DNA of 64,000 nucleotides, taken from Paraphaeosphaeria minitans. Lineage: Eukaryota; Ascomycota; Dothideomycetes; Pleosporales; Didymosphaeriaceae. Below, one piece after another: positions 44,676 to 56,180 of this stretch; position 1 is the stretch's first letter; every line of letters begins with the position of its first letter. The notes under the pieces were generated by a model. It did not search any database. It worked only from the letters and a program-made list of their open reading frames with translations, and was not told the DNA's origin. The stretch lies in contig WJXW01000003.1 in assembly GCA_015832175.1 (NCBI GenBank), positions 3,100,001-3,164,000 on the forward strand, given 5' to 3'. The translations under genes and the position numbers were made by a program.

Positions 44676-46348
44676 CCAGAATTTAGATGACGAGCTACTT
44701 GAAGACTATCTACGAGATTCTCCCACGCACCAGGAGCGCACGCTCCCAAGGGAGTCATCCTCCTCATGTGGCACCTCGACAACATTTGCTCCTGGCATAC
44801 GCTCTAAAGCCTGGACCATCTTGGACATTGCGTGTCGCGTCACCGCGCCATCCGGCATACCTGTGGTGATGATACCGCTATACCGCATCGTTTATGGCAC
44901 GGTCTTGAAGAACAGCAAGCACAGTATCTCCACCGCGACCACCAAGCTCATCATTGCAACTGGCGCAATCATTAGCATCAAATCTTTCTGGGACTTGGTC
45001 TCACCAAGCCTCATGCTTTGGCTTACTTGCAGCATGACCTTTCCAACCGAGCACCAAACCGCCCGAAGGATGCAGGCCTGGATAGCACCCATGTCGGAGG
45101 CACTGCAAATCGCCACACGGCGTTCCTCTCCGGCCAAGCGGAGTCAACAAGACCACACGCGAGGTTGAGTGGCACGGTGATATGATGACGGCGATGACCA
45201 GCGTTTGGTTCTGGTTTGAGGGCTACCCGATCAAGTTTGAGGTGCTACCAAAGCCGCCTGATTCGCAGCTGGTTAGAGTTGTTTAGGAATCCAAACGCGA
45301 CTCGGAGACATACTGGGTCAGAAATTTTGTTATCCGTATTTCGACACCCGGGTGGTCTAAAGCTTTACTTGAGCGGTTTGTGAATTGTGTAAGTGCAGCC
45401 AAGGCTGTGGACCCTAATACCACAGTGCTTTTTGAGACAAATCCAGAAAACTCTCAGTTTGGCAGGGGGTCACAACCTTGGAAGTACCGGCTGAGGGCCT
45501 CTCGTCCTCTCGAGACGATTGACTTGGACGATAACGTCAAATCGGATCTGATCGCGGATATCGACCGCTTCATGGATGAATCGAGGTCAAAATGGTACGG
45601 CAATCGAGGCATACCGTATCGGAGAGGTTACATGTTCTTTGGACCGCCAGGGACAGGCAAGACCAGCGTATGCCATGCTTTAGCCCAGTAATTCGACTCT
45701 AGCCTGTACATCATGAGCTTGAATGAGGTTGAGAACGAGAAATACTTGAAGAAGCTATTCGGCAGCCCACATAAAGACGATTTTCTCTTGCTGGAGGACA
45801 TCGACTGTGCAGGCATTGTGAGAGAGAACATGAGAGGCGAGGGAAAGAAAGCCTCGGTGCCGAACGATAAAGATGCCAATACACCTTTGCAGCAGGCCAC
45901 GGAGGGAAATCTTGGAATTAGCTTAGCCGGGCTACTCAGCGCGATCGATGGTCTTCCTGACGGCGTCGTCCTCGTCATGACCAGTAACAAGCCAGAGACC
46001 CTAGAGCAAGCGCTAATCCGACCTGGCCGCATCGATAAACAAGTGTTCTTCGGGAATGTCAATCACGCTGTGGCAAAGAGTATCTTTGTCCGCATGTACC
46101 AGGACGATTCAAACGCTTCAGGCTCCCAAAAAGGCCTCCCTGCAACACGGCTAGACGAGCTAGGCAATACATTTGCTTCTCGGATTCCCAACCTCCAATT
46201 GACGCCCGCAGAGATTCAAGGTTTTCTCATAGAGCACAGCAGTGCGCCGGAGACTGCCATTGCAGATGTTGATCCATGGGTTTCTGACGTGCTGACAGCG
46301 AAGAAGGCGGACAGGAACATTATCGGGGCTGCGATACCACCACCCTAG
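44676..46348 (+). pseudogene. BCS1-like AAA ATPase with two internal stops and an N-terminal frameshift
   Basis: BCS1-like proteins are membrane-anchored AAA ATPases; the family founder inserts the Rieske protein into mitochondrial complex III, while fungi have many paralogues. The N-terminal part (about 44676-45167) is in one frame; near 45165 the frame shifts by one. The rest (45168-46348) is in one frame: VWFWFEGYPIKF, then TAG at 45284-45286, then YWVRNFVIRIST, Walker A GPPGTGKTS at 45643, TAA at 45689-45691, LYIMSLNEVENE, Walker B LLLEDIDCAG, VLVMTSNKPETLEQALIRPG (sensor 1 and arginine finger) and a lid domain ending GAAIPPP. Both stops can be explained as CAG/CAA changed by C to T. The catalytic motifs are otherwise perfect, so the loss seems recent. 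The first stop could alternatively lie in an unrecognised 45-nt intron (45242-45286). Confidence 0.83.
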
Positions 46349-46757
46349 AGGGTTTTTGGGTGTCGTTTGGGTGCTGTGGACGACCACAGAAGGTTTGCGC
46401 CATTTGGTTGCAATGGCACCGAGAGCTGGAGTGAACAGGAATTTGAATTTGTTGAGTGCAAGAGTGATGAACCGTTTGGGAGCAATGATGCGCTATATGC
46501 ACTGGATAGTAGCACCTGCCAGAGGTGACTTCCTCGTCACGAATCAGACAAGCATCACTAGAATATGCAAAGCAATCACGACCGCACAGAGTGAAAAGCG
46601 AGATGTTGCCATCGCAGTAAGCGTTGAACTTTATAGGATGGGTTATGTACAAGGTTTTCTAACAGGCGGCGTATGAGATGATTAGAGGGCGAGGTAAGTA
46701 GATAGGTGGAATACATGGCAGAGCGCTAAATCGAACAACCCAGTAGGAGAAGCGAGT
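46349..46757. other. Intergenic between convergent genes
   Basis: About 410 bases holding the 3' flanks of the BCS1-like pseudogene and GUT2. Nothing else is seen. Confidence 0.4.
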
Positions 46758-49102
46758 CTATTTGTTCGCCTTGGAGTCATCGCCCATGACAGGGTTGTGT
46801 CCGGGCGGGATCTTGGAGTCCGATTCGAGGAGCTCGTCAGGCTTGTCTGTGGGACTGTCAGCGATCTGTCGCTATAGCGAGGGCAACATGACTGTACTTA
46901 CCGTGTCTCGCATACATATGGTACTCCTCATCGGTGTACTTGCCCACACGCCCAGCCTCGACATCCTTCCTGGTCAAAGCCAGTTTGCTCTTCGGCAGAC
47001 CCATGCTGCCTAGGTACGCAACCGAGTTTTTCCACTCTGCCTCTTTCCGTTTGGAGTCCCACTTGAGCTCCTCGGCCATGAGGTCGATGACCACAGGCAG
47101 TGCCTCGAGCGCAGCCTGCGCGTTCAAGAACGCAAGGCGCATGCGTCGGGCAATAACGTCCGTGGCGGTGTACGCATACTCGTGGCGCACGCAGTATCGC
47201 ACTTCGCCATCGATGTAGGGGTACAGCTCGGAGATTCGCTTGCCGCGGACAGGGAAACGCTGCTCGGTGGGGGCAGATAACGATGCAACGGTCCAAGCGC
47301 GGTCACCATAGGCAGTGCACAGGTACTTCGCGATCTCGGTCTCGATGCCGTAGTGCTGGACGAGGTTGATGAAAAGGGTCTTGGAGTAGCCGTGGGCGCC
47401 GACCAGACGAACACGGTGCGTCTGGCAAGTGCCATCTAGAGGAGCCTCATCAAGGACTTCGGTTCCGCTGACACGGGGAGCGTTGGTGAGGGGCTTGGTC
47501 GTGATACCGAACTCCTTGATCGCTTCGTCGACAGTCTCTTCTGCCATCTCACGGTACGTGGTCCATTTACCACCGGCGCAGGTCAGCAGACCAGAAGGCG
47601 ACATAGTGACCAAGTGGTTGCGGACGAGACCTTCTGTCTTGCCAGCTTTGGGATCGCGTACGAGGGGACGAATGCCGGACCATGCGGCGAGAACATCGCC
47701 TCGGCGTACAGCAATGTCGGGTTGCAGGTAACGGCGGATCTCCTTGAGAATCCAGTCGATCTCATCCTCACCGGCAACCGGGTCTTTTGTGACGGTGGTA
47801 GCCGAATCAGTCGTACCAGCGATAGTGTTGCCTTGCCAGGGAAGGAAGAAGATGACTCTGCCGTCAGACGTAGATGGGTCGATCAGTCCCATGTTTGCTG
47901 GGCTGAAGTAGCCAGGGAGGATGACGTGCACACCGGAGCTGGGTGCCACAATTTCCTCAACAGATGGCTCATCGAGCTTGCGAATGGAGTCTGTGAAAGG
48001 TCCCGTAGCGTTGATGATACCCTTGGCCCTGATTGTGAACTCCTCGGACTTCTTGCCGTTCAGCTCAGTGATGCAATCCTTGACGCGAGCGCCATTGAGT
48101 TTCCCAGAAGCGTCTTTCTCGAGGCCGGTAACCTCCATGTGGCTTACAACGGTCGCGCCGTACAAGGCTGCGGTCATGGCGAGGGACACATTCATCCGAG
48201 AGTCATTGTGTGCACCATCTTTGACAATTAGCGCTAATTCACCAGACGAGGGTTGAGTCACCTACCGTAGTAGACCAAAGCACCAAAAAGGTTGTCCTTC
48301 TTCAACATGGGGAATGCATCCAGAGCCTTGCTTTTGGTCAAGAAGTATGAGCTCTCAATGTTCTCCGAACCAGCCAAGAAGTCGTAGAACTTTGTACCGG
48401 CCCAGAAGTATGGAGCCTGCCACCACTTCTGAATGGGAATCATGATGGGAAGCCATTGTGAGAGATGCGGGGCGGTATCCAAAAAGTACCGTCGTTCGCG
48501 GAGTGCTTCGACAACAAGCTTGTACCTGTAGGACTGCGCTTAGCAGTCGCATTTGAGTAGGAGTGTCGGCCTTACTGGTTGTAGTCCAAATTCCACACGG
48601 CCTTCTCCAAGTATCGTACACCACCGTGCACAAGCTTCGTGCTCTTGCTACTCGTGCCACTGCTGAAGTCGTCTCTCTCCACCAGCGCGACCTTCAATCC
48701 TCGCGTCGCAGCGTCGAGCGCGATGCCCGTGCCAGTCGCGCCTCCTCCGATGACCAACAGGTCGTAAGGTTCGTCTGCATCCTTCTCAGCGGCTTCTGCA
48801 GTGCCCGCACCACCAGAGCCCCAGCCAATGGCACCGTTGACCTTGTCTGCAGCACTGGACAGTACGCCAGAGCTTCGCTTCAGATCCGCAATCTGCTCCT
48901 CCCTCGACTTCGCATTGGGGAAACTGGGCGGACGGAACACGCCGCCCTCGCCGTACGTGGGAGGCGGGACTTGGGCCGCCTCGAGACCGGGAATGTCGCG
49001 AGGACGGTAGATGGAATAGAGGGCCGCTCCTCCTACAAGACCCGCGCCCGTGGTGTAGAGCAGCGGCCTGAGGATGCGACTTCCGCGTGCGCGCGTCGCC
49101 AT
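46758..49102 (-). CDS. GUT2: Mitochondrial FAD-dependent glycerol-3-phosphate dehydrogenase
   Basis: Oxidises glycerol-3-phosphate to dihydroxyacetone phosphate on the outer face of the inner mitochondrial membrane and passes electrons to ubiquinone. Exons: 49102-48576, 48525-48266, 48218-46902 and 46846-46758. The introns are 50, 47 and 55 nt, all GT-AG (for example GTAAGG...CTACAG). Product 730 aa. Basic N-terminus and hydrophobic stretch at 13-31 (mitochondrial import and anchor), FAD-binding [18 protein letters not shown] at 118-135, [32 protein letters not shown] rebuilt across intron 2, and the DAO C-terminal domain. The last exon adds [14 protein letters not shown]. It is somewhat longer than yeast Gut2 because of a Gly/Ala-rich linker at about 85-108. 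Intact. Confidence 0.97.
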
Positions 49103-50220
49103 GGTAGGGATGAAATTTCTTGACGACCGTTTTCCAGGGCACCAACAATGCGCAGTCCTTGTTCAGGGCGCACGTCGCTTTTTCTTCTTCCTCGTGTACT
49201 GCTATGCAGTCGGTGTAAAGATAATCCAACAATGAGTGCGAGCAGACTCAGGCGCCAGGCCGCTTTCACAAACGCAACGGTATTAGCTCCCTCGAAGCGC
49301 CGGAACAAAACTGGATGCAGGCGACAGCTCACCTGGGATGGTGTTCAAGACAGCATGGCGAGCAGCGAGCAAGAGTAGGCAGAATTTTCCGGTTAGTGTC
49401 GGCGTGCCAACAGGGAGGTGGATGAGAATTGTGGGCTTCCAAAGGTCACAGAGGGATGAATGACGAAAGACGCGACTCGGGCTGGCGGCGCCGTGCTGGG
49501 GCGGAAACACTCGGCAGAATAGCTGGCAACCCCGGGATTGGGGACAACGGCGACCGACCCGTGGTTTGCGGCGATGCATGCAGCATGCATTGGCAGCGTT
49601 CCGCGGCCGTTTCTTATTTCTTTTCCACCGTCCCTCGCGCGGCCGTGGGACATGGCGGTGCTGGGTAACTCCAATAATACGAAGTACCTATAGCTCAATG
49701 ACGGCTGCTCCTTTACCCAGCCCACTGTTCCGCAGAGCCTCACCAAGCTCAATTACGATGGATCGTCACGGAGCCCCACCTGGTGCCACCCCCACGCCCC
49801 GAGGCAATGCCCCAGCCCCATACCTAGGTATGGGGGGGAGGGTAGCTCAAAGACCATTTCCCCATATCGATGCACGTCTGACTTGAATTGCGTGCAGGCG
49901 GGCAGTGCGCAATGTGTCGAGTCAAGCTGGCCTCATTGTCTGCTGTTCACATCCGAGCCATGTGTGGATATGCATCCATTTGCCTTCCCACGTGCCTGCG
50001 CATCGACACCGATTGGGACTCAACATCGGTCCGACGTTCCCCACAGAAAAAGCCGACTTCCGACTCCACCTTGACCAACTTTCCCATCTGTCCCTCCCAC
50101 AGACTAATTCCATATCCACTCGCGTCCCACCATGGACTAATTTCATATCCACTCGCGTCCTACCACATAGACTGATTCTCTATCCACTCCCGCCCCCTTC
50201 CCCACCCACTGCATTTCTCA
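49103..50220. other. Intergenic region with short tandem repeat
   Basis: About 1.1 kb. It contains the GUT2 promoter and the 3' flank of the VTC5 gene. Three degenerate copies of a 33-35-nt unit (GACTAATTCCATATCCACTC...) lie at 50102-50192, next to the VTC5 stop codon. The palindrome CATACCTAGGTATG lies near 49819. No gene is seen. Confidence 0.45.
50102..50192. repeat. Three copies of a 33-35-nt direct repeat
   Basis: Units begin at 50102, 50135 and 50170 and share GACTAATT[CT]CATATCCACT-type sequence; the third is truncated. Position just beyond the VTC5 coding end suggests the 3' UTR. Confidence 0.8.
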
Positions 50221-53083
50221 CTAGAAGCCCCTCAACACCCAAATGAAAAACAGAACGTCCACCACGACGTTCGCCGTGAAAACCCCATACACCATTCCCG
50301 TATGCGTCCATCCCAGATCATCCTTCCTCGACTGCATGCTAACGATAGCTACGACACCCAGTATAAGGCTTACGATCGTCCCCAATGAAACGACAAAGTC
50401 AACAACGCCCACCTCCTTCTTGCGACTCGTCATCGCCATCGTACCCAGGAGTGCGTCTATGATAAGCGCCATCACCAAGCTTGTCGTGTAAGAATATAGC
50501 TTTGTTGTTTCCGCCTTGTGCCGTCCCACTTCGAGCTCCCTGAGAAGACTGCGACGTTCACGAGCAGTCTCACGTCGTTGAGAGAGGAGAGCTTCGACAT
50601 CTTGCTGCGGATCGCGATATTTGCGAAAGAGGCCGCTAAAGTAGCTTTGAGTGCGTGATGTCGCGGCAGAAGAAGCGAATGTGCCATATACGTTTGGCGG
50701 GTTGGCCGGGGAATCTTCGTCGTCACTGGTCTCTGCGGATGATACACCAGACTCTTCCTCCGCATGTTCCTTGATACCGAACAATCTGCGTGTCTGCCTT
50801 GCCAGTCCTTCGAACATCTCTTGTCCTGGAAACTTGACTTCGGCGTCGGGATCCACGTAGATGTAGTAGCCCTCGTCTTCATCCTCGGGATTGTCATACT
50901 CGTTCCAGTACCGTTGTTGTTCCGGCTGCGGCTGTTCCGGGATTGTCGATTGTTTTCTCTTCTTACGGAATGCTCGCAATGGCGGGGCTTCTTCTACGAA
51001 CTCGGGCGCAGACGTAGCCGAGGTATCGTACAAGGGCGTTGACGGGCTCGTACGACCTCCGGTGGATGCACCTGGTGTTCCGAAGGCCGAATGTTGGGAT
51101 GATTCAGCCGTGCTATTTGCCTTTCGACGTTCTCGCTTTGTTGTTGGTGGGAGCTTTCGAATGTCTCTCTCAAGCAATGGTATCTAAGACTGTCAGTGCT
51201 ATTCTGGCTAGAATGTGCCCTTATATGAAGTAGGATTTGGGTGGTAAGAAGGAAGGTGGTTTAACTCACCCAAATCGGTGCAGACATCGCCGTCGGTTTG
51301 CAACATGCCCATACTGCTTGGGCTTGTAATGAAAATCCGCGAACTCGCTCAACCTGTGGGGGTCAGTGTGCATGCATATGACGGTTTCTGCCAACATACC
51401 AAGTGACTGCGATCTAGAGTTTGTATCAGTGCTAATGCATGAGTTCCCTCTTTCCGGATCTCCAAAACGGCGTGGGGAAAGCTGATCGCTCCCGCGCGAC
51501 CAGCAGACATCCAATCCTCGTTACCCAACTTTTGTTGCAGCGAACTGTTCATGAATACATCTCTGTCCAACGTAGCCCACATTCCTCCCGAGCTGTTGTT
51601 GTGTAGGCCCATGAGCCTAGTGCGTTTGGAGCATATCCCTACAATCGGTCTGATACCCTTGTGCTCCTCCAGCCATTGATGGGCAGTACCAACGGCTGCC
51701 GAACTATCAGTAGTCGGGCGCGAAGGATCGGGTTCCTTCAGACTAGGAAGGCTCAGCTCCGCTAGTGGCACAGATGTGTCGAGGAAGCCTGGTAAATACT
51801 TTCTGTCTAACTTGGCCGTGATTACGTCTTCTGGCGACTTCTCAAGATCGAGTGCGAGCGCCGCGTCGCCAGAAGAAGTCCAACGAGCATTGCCGGCAGC
51901 GTTTACTTGCAAGGTACCTGCTGTGTCTTCGCCAGAACCAAGCGAGCTGGCATTTTGCTTGATGGCGAACGACTCCGGATGGTCGAGGACCAATAGACCC
52001 ACACCATCTTCGCTACCTAAGAACCGATCGGTAGTTGCGGAGGACATGCGACGAAGGGAAGTTGCTTCGGGTGAGCCCCTCGTCGTAGGTGGGCTAGATG
52101 CTGCGATGAGCCGCATGTGTTGCAATAGAAGCACCTCAGTCTCAACAATGTGATCTGGGTGTATCCAGTAAGTAGCCTTGTTCCCACGGGAACCCAGTGG
52201 TGTCAAAGACAGTGCAACATCGAAATCAATTTCACTCCCATCCCGGCAAGTCTGAGCAATCCGCCCGAGAGGCGTTGAAGACTTCACGCCATTGGGAGAC
52301 TCGGATGCGCTGGCGGCATCGAAACGGGCGCGCAAAGCACCAAGAACTTCAATGTATTGATCAAGCAGGTATCCCAGGTCCAGCTGGTAGAAACTGGCTG
52401 GACTACTTGTGACTTCACTCCTAAATTGGCGTTCCGGTTCGGCGTCCTTTGTCCAACGCCTGTATTTTTTCAGAATCTTACGAAAGCCTGTTCGCTGAGC
52501 GACTTGGAAACGTGATAGAGCGCGAATTTCTTCGCCCGTCCTGCTCAGTGTTAGTGGTGGTGCCGAAAGGGCAACAGCCGCGGCTATGCAGAGGCTGAAT
52601 TCTCAGCATGATTAGCCATTCCAGTTGCAAACAATTGCCGCACACAGAATCCAAGGACTCACTTATTCACGTCCGCGTCGATCTTAGCAAATTTCTCCAC
52701 TATGCTGGCAGGGAGCTGGTCACCATGCGCGCGCCGCGACTGCAGACGCTTGAGGCTTTTGTGAATGTGCTCTAGCCTGCGCTGTATCTCTCCACTCTTA
52801 CTTCGGACGAATAAGTTGATGCGGTCATGTTGAGCCTTTAGGTCCCGATAGAAGGTGGCACCGAAGGCCTTTTCGCTCGACTCGCCCTGGCCCGGGATAG
52901 AGAGCGCTCTGCTAATTCCAGATGTCGTCTGGTGTTTGATAATGTCTTTGAGGTAGTCGTAGTCAATGTTGTCTGTAGCTCATTAGCGTCTCGCAAGCCA
53001 GAGCTGAGTGAAGGGTGGCGTCGATGCATACAGTGAGCCCATTCTGGCGTAGACCGCTGGCGCAGCGTATCGCCGTATTTCAT
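50221..53083 (-). CDS. VTC5: VTC5-like SPX-domain subunit of the vacuolar transporter chaperone complex
   Basis: Vtc5 stimulates polyphosphate synthesis by the VTC complex in the vacuolar membrane. Exons: 53083-53032, 52972-52663, 52540-51400, 51353-51270 and 51183-50221. The introns are 59, 122, 46 and 86 nt, all GT-AG. Product 849 aa, near the yeast length. The SPX domain opens with MKYGDTLRQRSTPEWAHY, completed across intron 1, then NIDYDYLKDIIKHQ; inositol pyrophosphate binding is expected here. A middle region of about 500 residues includes FSLQAQAVWACCKPTAM. The C-terminus has an acidic linker and three transmembrane helices of the VTC1/DUF202 type (SLVMALIIDALLG; VSLGTIVSLILGVVAIVSM; GVFTANVVVDVLFFIWVL). 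No VTC4 catalytic signature is obvious, in keeping with an accessory subunit. Confidence 0.94.
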
Positions 53084-54881
53084 GTCCTATGGGGAAGTGG
53101 AGGTAGTGACTGTTGCAGCGGCTTTGCGCGGAGGATTCAGCTTTGTGCAATCGTCACACAAAGATGTCGGTGTCGATATCTGGCTGGGAGCGTTAGCTGC
53201 TGCGTTCATTCACTGTCTACCAGCGGCAGTTTATGACGCGCCTACCAAGCAAACGCAGGCTTTCGAAGTGACGGTGTTGGGACCAGGGACAGATATCGGA
53301 GGATATCCGGTGACTTGGACTGGACGGGAGTGATGAGCGGGAGGTTCCTTAGTGCAACGGTGGTCCGCGAAGCAATAATAGATAAAAGTCTGGGAGGTGT
53401 GGAGGCGAGCGATGACGCAACCACCGAGGTGGAGACGGTTCCAATGGCGACTGCAAACGCAAACACGTTGAGACTATTCCAATGGCGACTGCAAACGCAA
53501 ACACGTTGAGACTATTGCAATGGCGACTGCAAAAGCGAACACGCGTGAGGGAAGGGCACAGCGGCACGCGTCTGTATATGAACTACCAATGGGCAATGGC
53601 AATGGCAGGGACGGAGAGGAAAGGGAAGGAAAGGAAAGGAACTGGCGATGCAGCGATGCACGCATGCGGAACGCGTCCACTTACATAGTAAGCGTGCGCT
53701 GCTCGTCCACACGTGCATGCCCTGGCAGGCTGAATGGCAGAGGTGCTGCGGCTGGTCTCTGGGCACAAGCGTGGGTAGCGGATGGTCCGATTAGCGTTCT
53801 AACATCTGCACAGTTCAAACCCACGCCTCGCTTGCGCATGCAGCATTGAGCCTAAGTCCACGATGACCCTTTCGCACGATTTCCGTGTTGTGGCAACTCT
53901 GCGGTCCACGCCAGGACAGGTGAAGTGGCTCGATGGCGGTGATCTATTGGCCTTCTGGCTGAGAATCCCGAATCCGGACGACGAGAGGGGCCCGCGCACT
54001 ACGAAGCGGGATGCATGCGTTTGTTCTGGCCGTGCAGCCCTATCTATGCTCCCGTCCGTGAAGAGCCGACCCAGAGGCCGCCGCTAGAAGTGTTTACCCG
54101 AACTCCCTGATTCCGTCTATGAGCAGCAAATGTCAAATCGTGACTCGCGTGCGCTTCATGCGTCGGTATGGCGTGGATGAGGCATGCAATACGACCCAGT
54201 CCTCCACACTGACGTCCAGAATCGTTAGGGTCTAGCTGCGGCCGGGTGCTGGAGTGAACTCGGGGGAACCTCATTGGCATTCGACTATCTATCTGTCGCC
54301 TCGTAAGGTTGCTCCAGATAAGGTCTGGCCAGTTGAGGTCTTCCTATAGGCCGGTTGCACGCGTGAACGTGCTACCTACAACCTCTCAACGCCCTACACC
54401 ACCTGTAGAGAGGGAGCGCGGGATTGTCGAGTCATCACAACGAATCCCGATCTTTTTTCTTTTCGATTGCGCATCGGGAAATGCAAATTTCGCATGAAAA
54501 ACCAATGTGCACGACCGGGGTGCGAACGGCCCATGTACAGGGACTGCAGGGCATCTATTGGACCCGACGGGTACAAATACGTTCTCGAGCGCGTGGTCTC
54601 GCGCTCACCTACCCGAAACGTGAACACAGTGGCATAACCCCACAATTCAATAGGCCTGCATGGAAACCAAAGCTGCAGGTTGCAGTCCTTTGCCATCACA
54701 CCTCGTACCGCAGCAATGCAGTTGCTACAAGAATCTTCACATCTTGTCAAACGCAAAAGATAAGCTTGAATCAACCAACCAATTCATTCCTTGTACGAGC
54801 ACGCCAACTATTACCTATATACACTGCGTGAACGCCTAAATGGTCAGGGCCCGCAACCGTTCTTCCTATCGGCCAACAAGC
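53084..54881. other. Intergenic, 1.8 kb, with 38-nt tandem repeat
   Basis: VTC5 upstream region and ILV6 3' flank. It contains the 38-nt repeat at 53441-53543 and an A/G-rich patch at 53605-53645. Frames over it are repeat-driven. No gene is supported. Confidence 0.45.
53441..53543. repeat. 38-nt tandem repeat, 2.7 copies
   Basis: Two identical 38-nt copies (53441-53478 and 53479-53516, starting CCAATGGCGACTGCAAACGC) are followed by a partial diverged third copy. Confidence 0.95.
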
Positions 54882-55911
54882 TTAACCCGGGGGAAGGGTG
54901 CTCGTATCAACAACGTCCTGGGCGTCCTTCTCCTCGGCCTCGTTGGGGCCGTGCAGTGGAGAACGCGGTAGCGCCATAAGACCTGTGGGTTGTTAGCCAT
55001 GCGCCTGGTTGCCATGAGGTGATCGTCTTACCCGTCCTTGCAGACTCCAAGATTCCGAAAGGAGCGATGAGTTTCATAAAGGCATCGATCCTATATGACT
55101 TGGCGGATACCTCGACAATGCAGTTGTTCGTGCTGATATCCAGGACTTTGCCACCGAACTGATGTGTCAGGAAAGTGATGTCCTTTAGATGCTCGTGTTT
55201 CTGACGCAGGGCTTGACTGGTGGGCAGGTTGCCGGGGTGGTAGTCCTTCTTCAGCGTCTCGCGAGCTGCCGCGTTGGCAATTGCATCGCGCTCTTCTTCA
55301 GACAACTCTTCCAGCGGGACACCTTCCTCGATCTCTGGCATGTGAGCCATCTCTCGGTGATGGGCGAGGAGTTCCTCAAAGTACTCAGGGCCCAAGATGG
55401 AGACCTTGGCGAGAAGGAGCTCGCGCTGTACGAGAGGAGACTGGGTGTAGTCGAGAACGGCCCATACCGGGACGAGGTCTTCCAGTTGGCGGCGAGCCTG
55501 CTCAATGACACCGTCCTGGCCCTGCAGCACAATGGTCATGCGCGAGAGGTCGTCGACCTCGGTGTTGCAGACGACCAAGCTGTCAATGTTGAAGCCGCGG
55601 GCAGCAAGAATTCCCGAGACGCGAGACAGCACACCAGGCTCGTTCTGCACCAAGCAGTTCAAGATGTGACGCTTCGGCGGCGCTTGCGAGGGCAGAGGGG
55701 TCTCATAGAGAATGCTGCTGACAGCGGCCTGTGCGGACCATGCCGGGCGGTCTTCTGTAGGGAGCGGCGCAATGCGACGGTGCAGGGCTTTGTAGGCCAG
55801 GGCTTGTGTGGACGAGGAGCTCGATGCGCGGGTTTGGCGAATGCCGTTTGCGCACTGCGGGTTGAGCAGGCGGCGTAGGGGGAGTGCCTGTACACCTCGC
55901 CGAGAAGCCAT
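54882..55911 (-). CDS. ILV6: Acetolactate synthase regulatory (small) subunit, mitochondrial
   Basis: Regulatory subunit that makes acetohydroxyacid synthase (Ilv2) sensitive to valine; first step of Ile/Val/Leu synthesis, in mitochondria. Exons 55911-55032 and 54982-54882, intron 49 nt (GTAAGA...CCCACAG). Product 326 aa. The ATG at 55911 begins a basic, Arg-rich import sequence (MASRRGVQALPLRRLL). The longer open frame upstream lies in the divergent promoter. First ACT domain from about 81 (RHILNCLVQNEPGVLSRVSG, RGFNIDSLVV); second domain from about 165 (ELLLAKVSILGPEY) to TNNCIVEVSAKSYRIDAF. Splicing gives the conserved ESARTGLMALPRSPL ending. Intact. Confidence 0.97.
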
Positions 55912-56180
55912 TGTAAAGACGACTACCGCAGCGACCGTAATTGAGTTGCTGGGAAAGGTGGAAGCGTCGATGACTGTCCGTGGGCGGTGACAAGTCGCGG
56001 GTGCGCTCGCTCCAGATTTCTGAGCTTCATCGTTCACAGCGCCGAAGTTCGCTCCGACGCAAACAGGGATTGGCACGCACAAGCCAGCCTTGGCACCGGC
56101 TCGACACGCAGCCTCGCCTCGAAGTTCTTTGCACCTCAACACCATCTTGCTGCGCCCGTGGAAGACGCCGCACCGCAACC
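55912..56180. promoter_or_regulatory. Bidirectional promoter ILV6 / KH-domain gene
   Basis: Only 269 bases separate the two divergent start codons, so both genes must share this region for promoter and 5' UTRs. I see no clear TATA box. It is open in both directions, so neighbouring frames extend into it. Confidence 0.55.

Noticed and set aside
3520..46348. Genetic code change (UAA/UAG read as an amino acid)
   Set aside because: Core genes here end in TAA or TAG themselves (ICE2, GUT2, ILV6, ACO2, KH gene), and internal stops occur only in accessory genes next to other damage.
46858..48261. GUT2 and VTC5 as several separate genes (internal long frames)
   Set aside because: Adjacent frames join through 46-122-nt GT-AG introns that restore family motifs exactly at the junctions.
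54907..56178. Longer N-terminus for ILV6 upstream of 55911
   Set aside because: The extra 89 codons lie in the shared divergent promoter and overlap the KH gene start region. The ATG at 55911 begins a proper mitochondrial import sequence.
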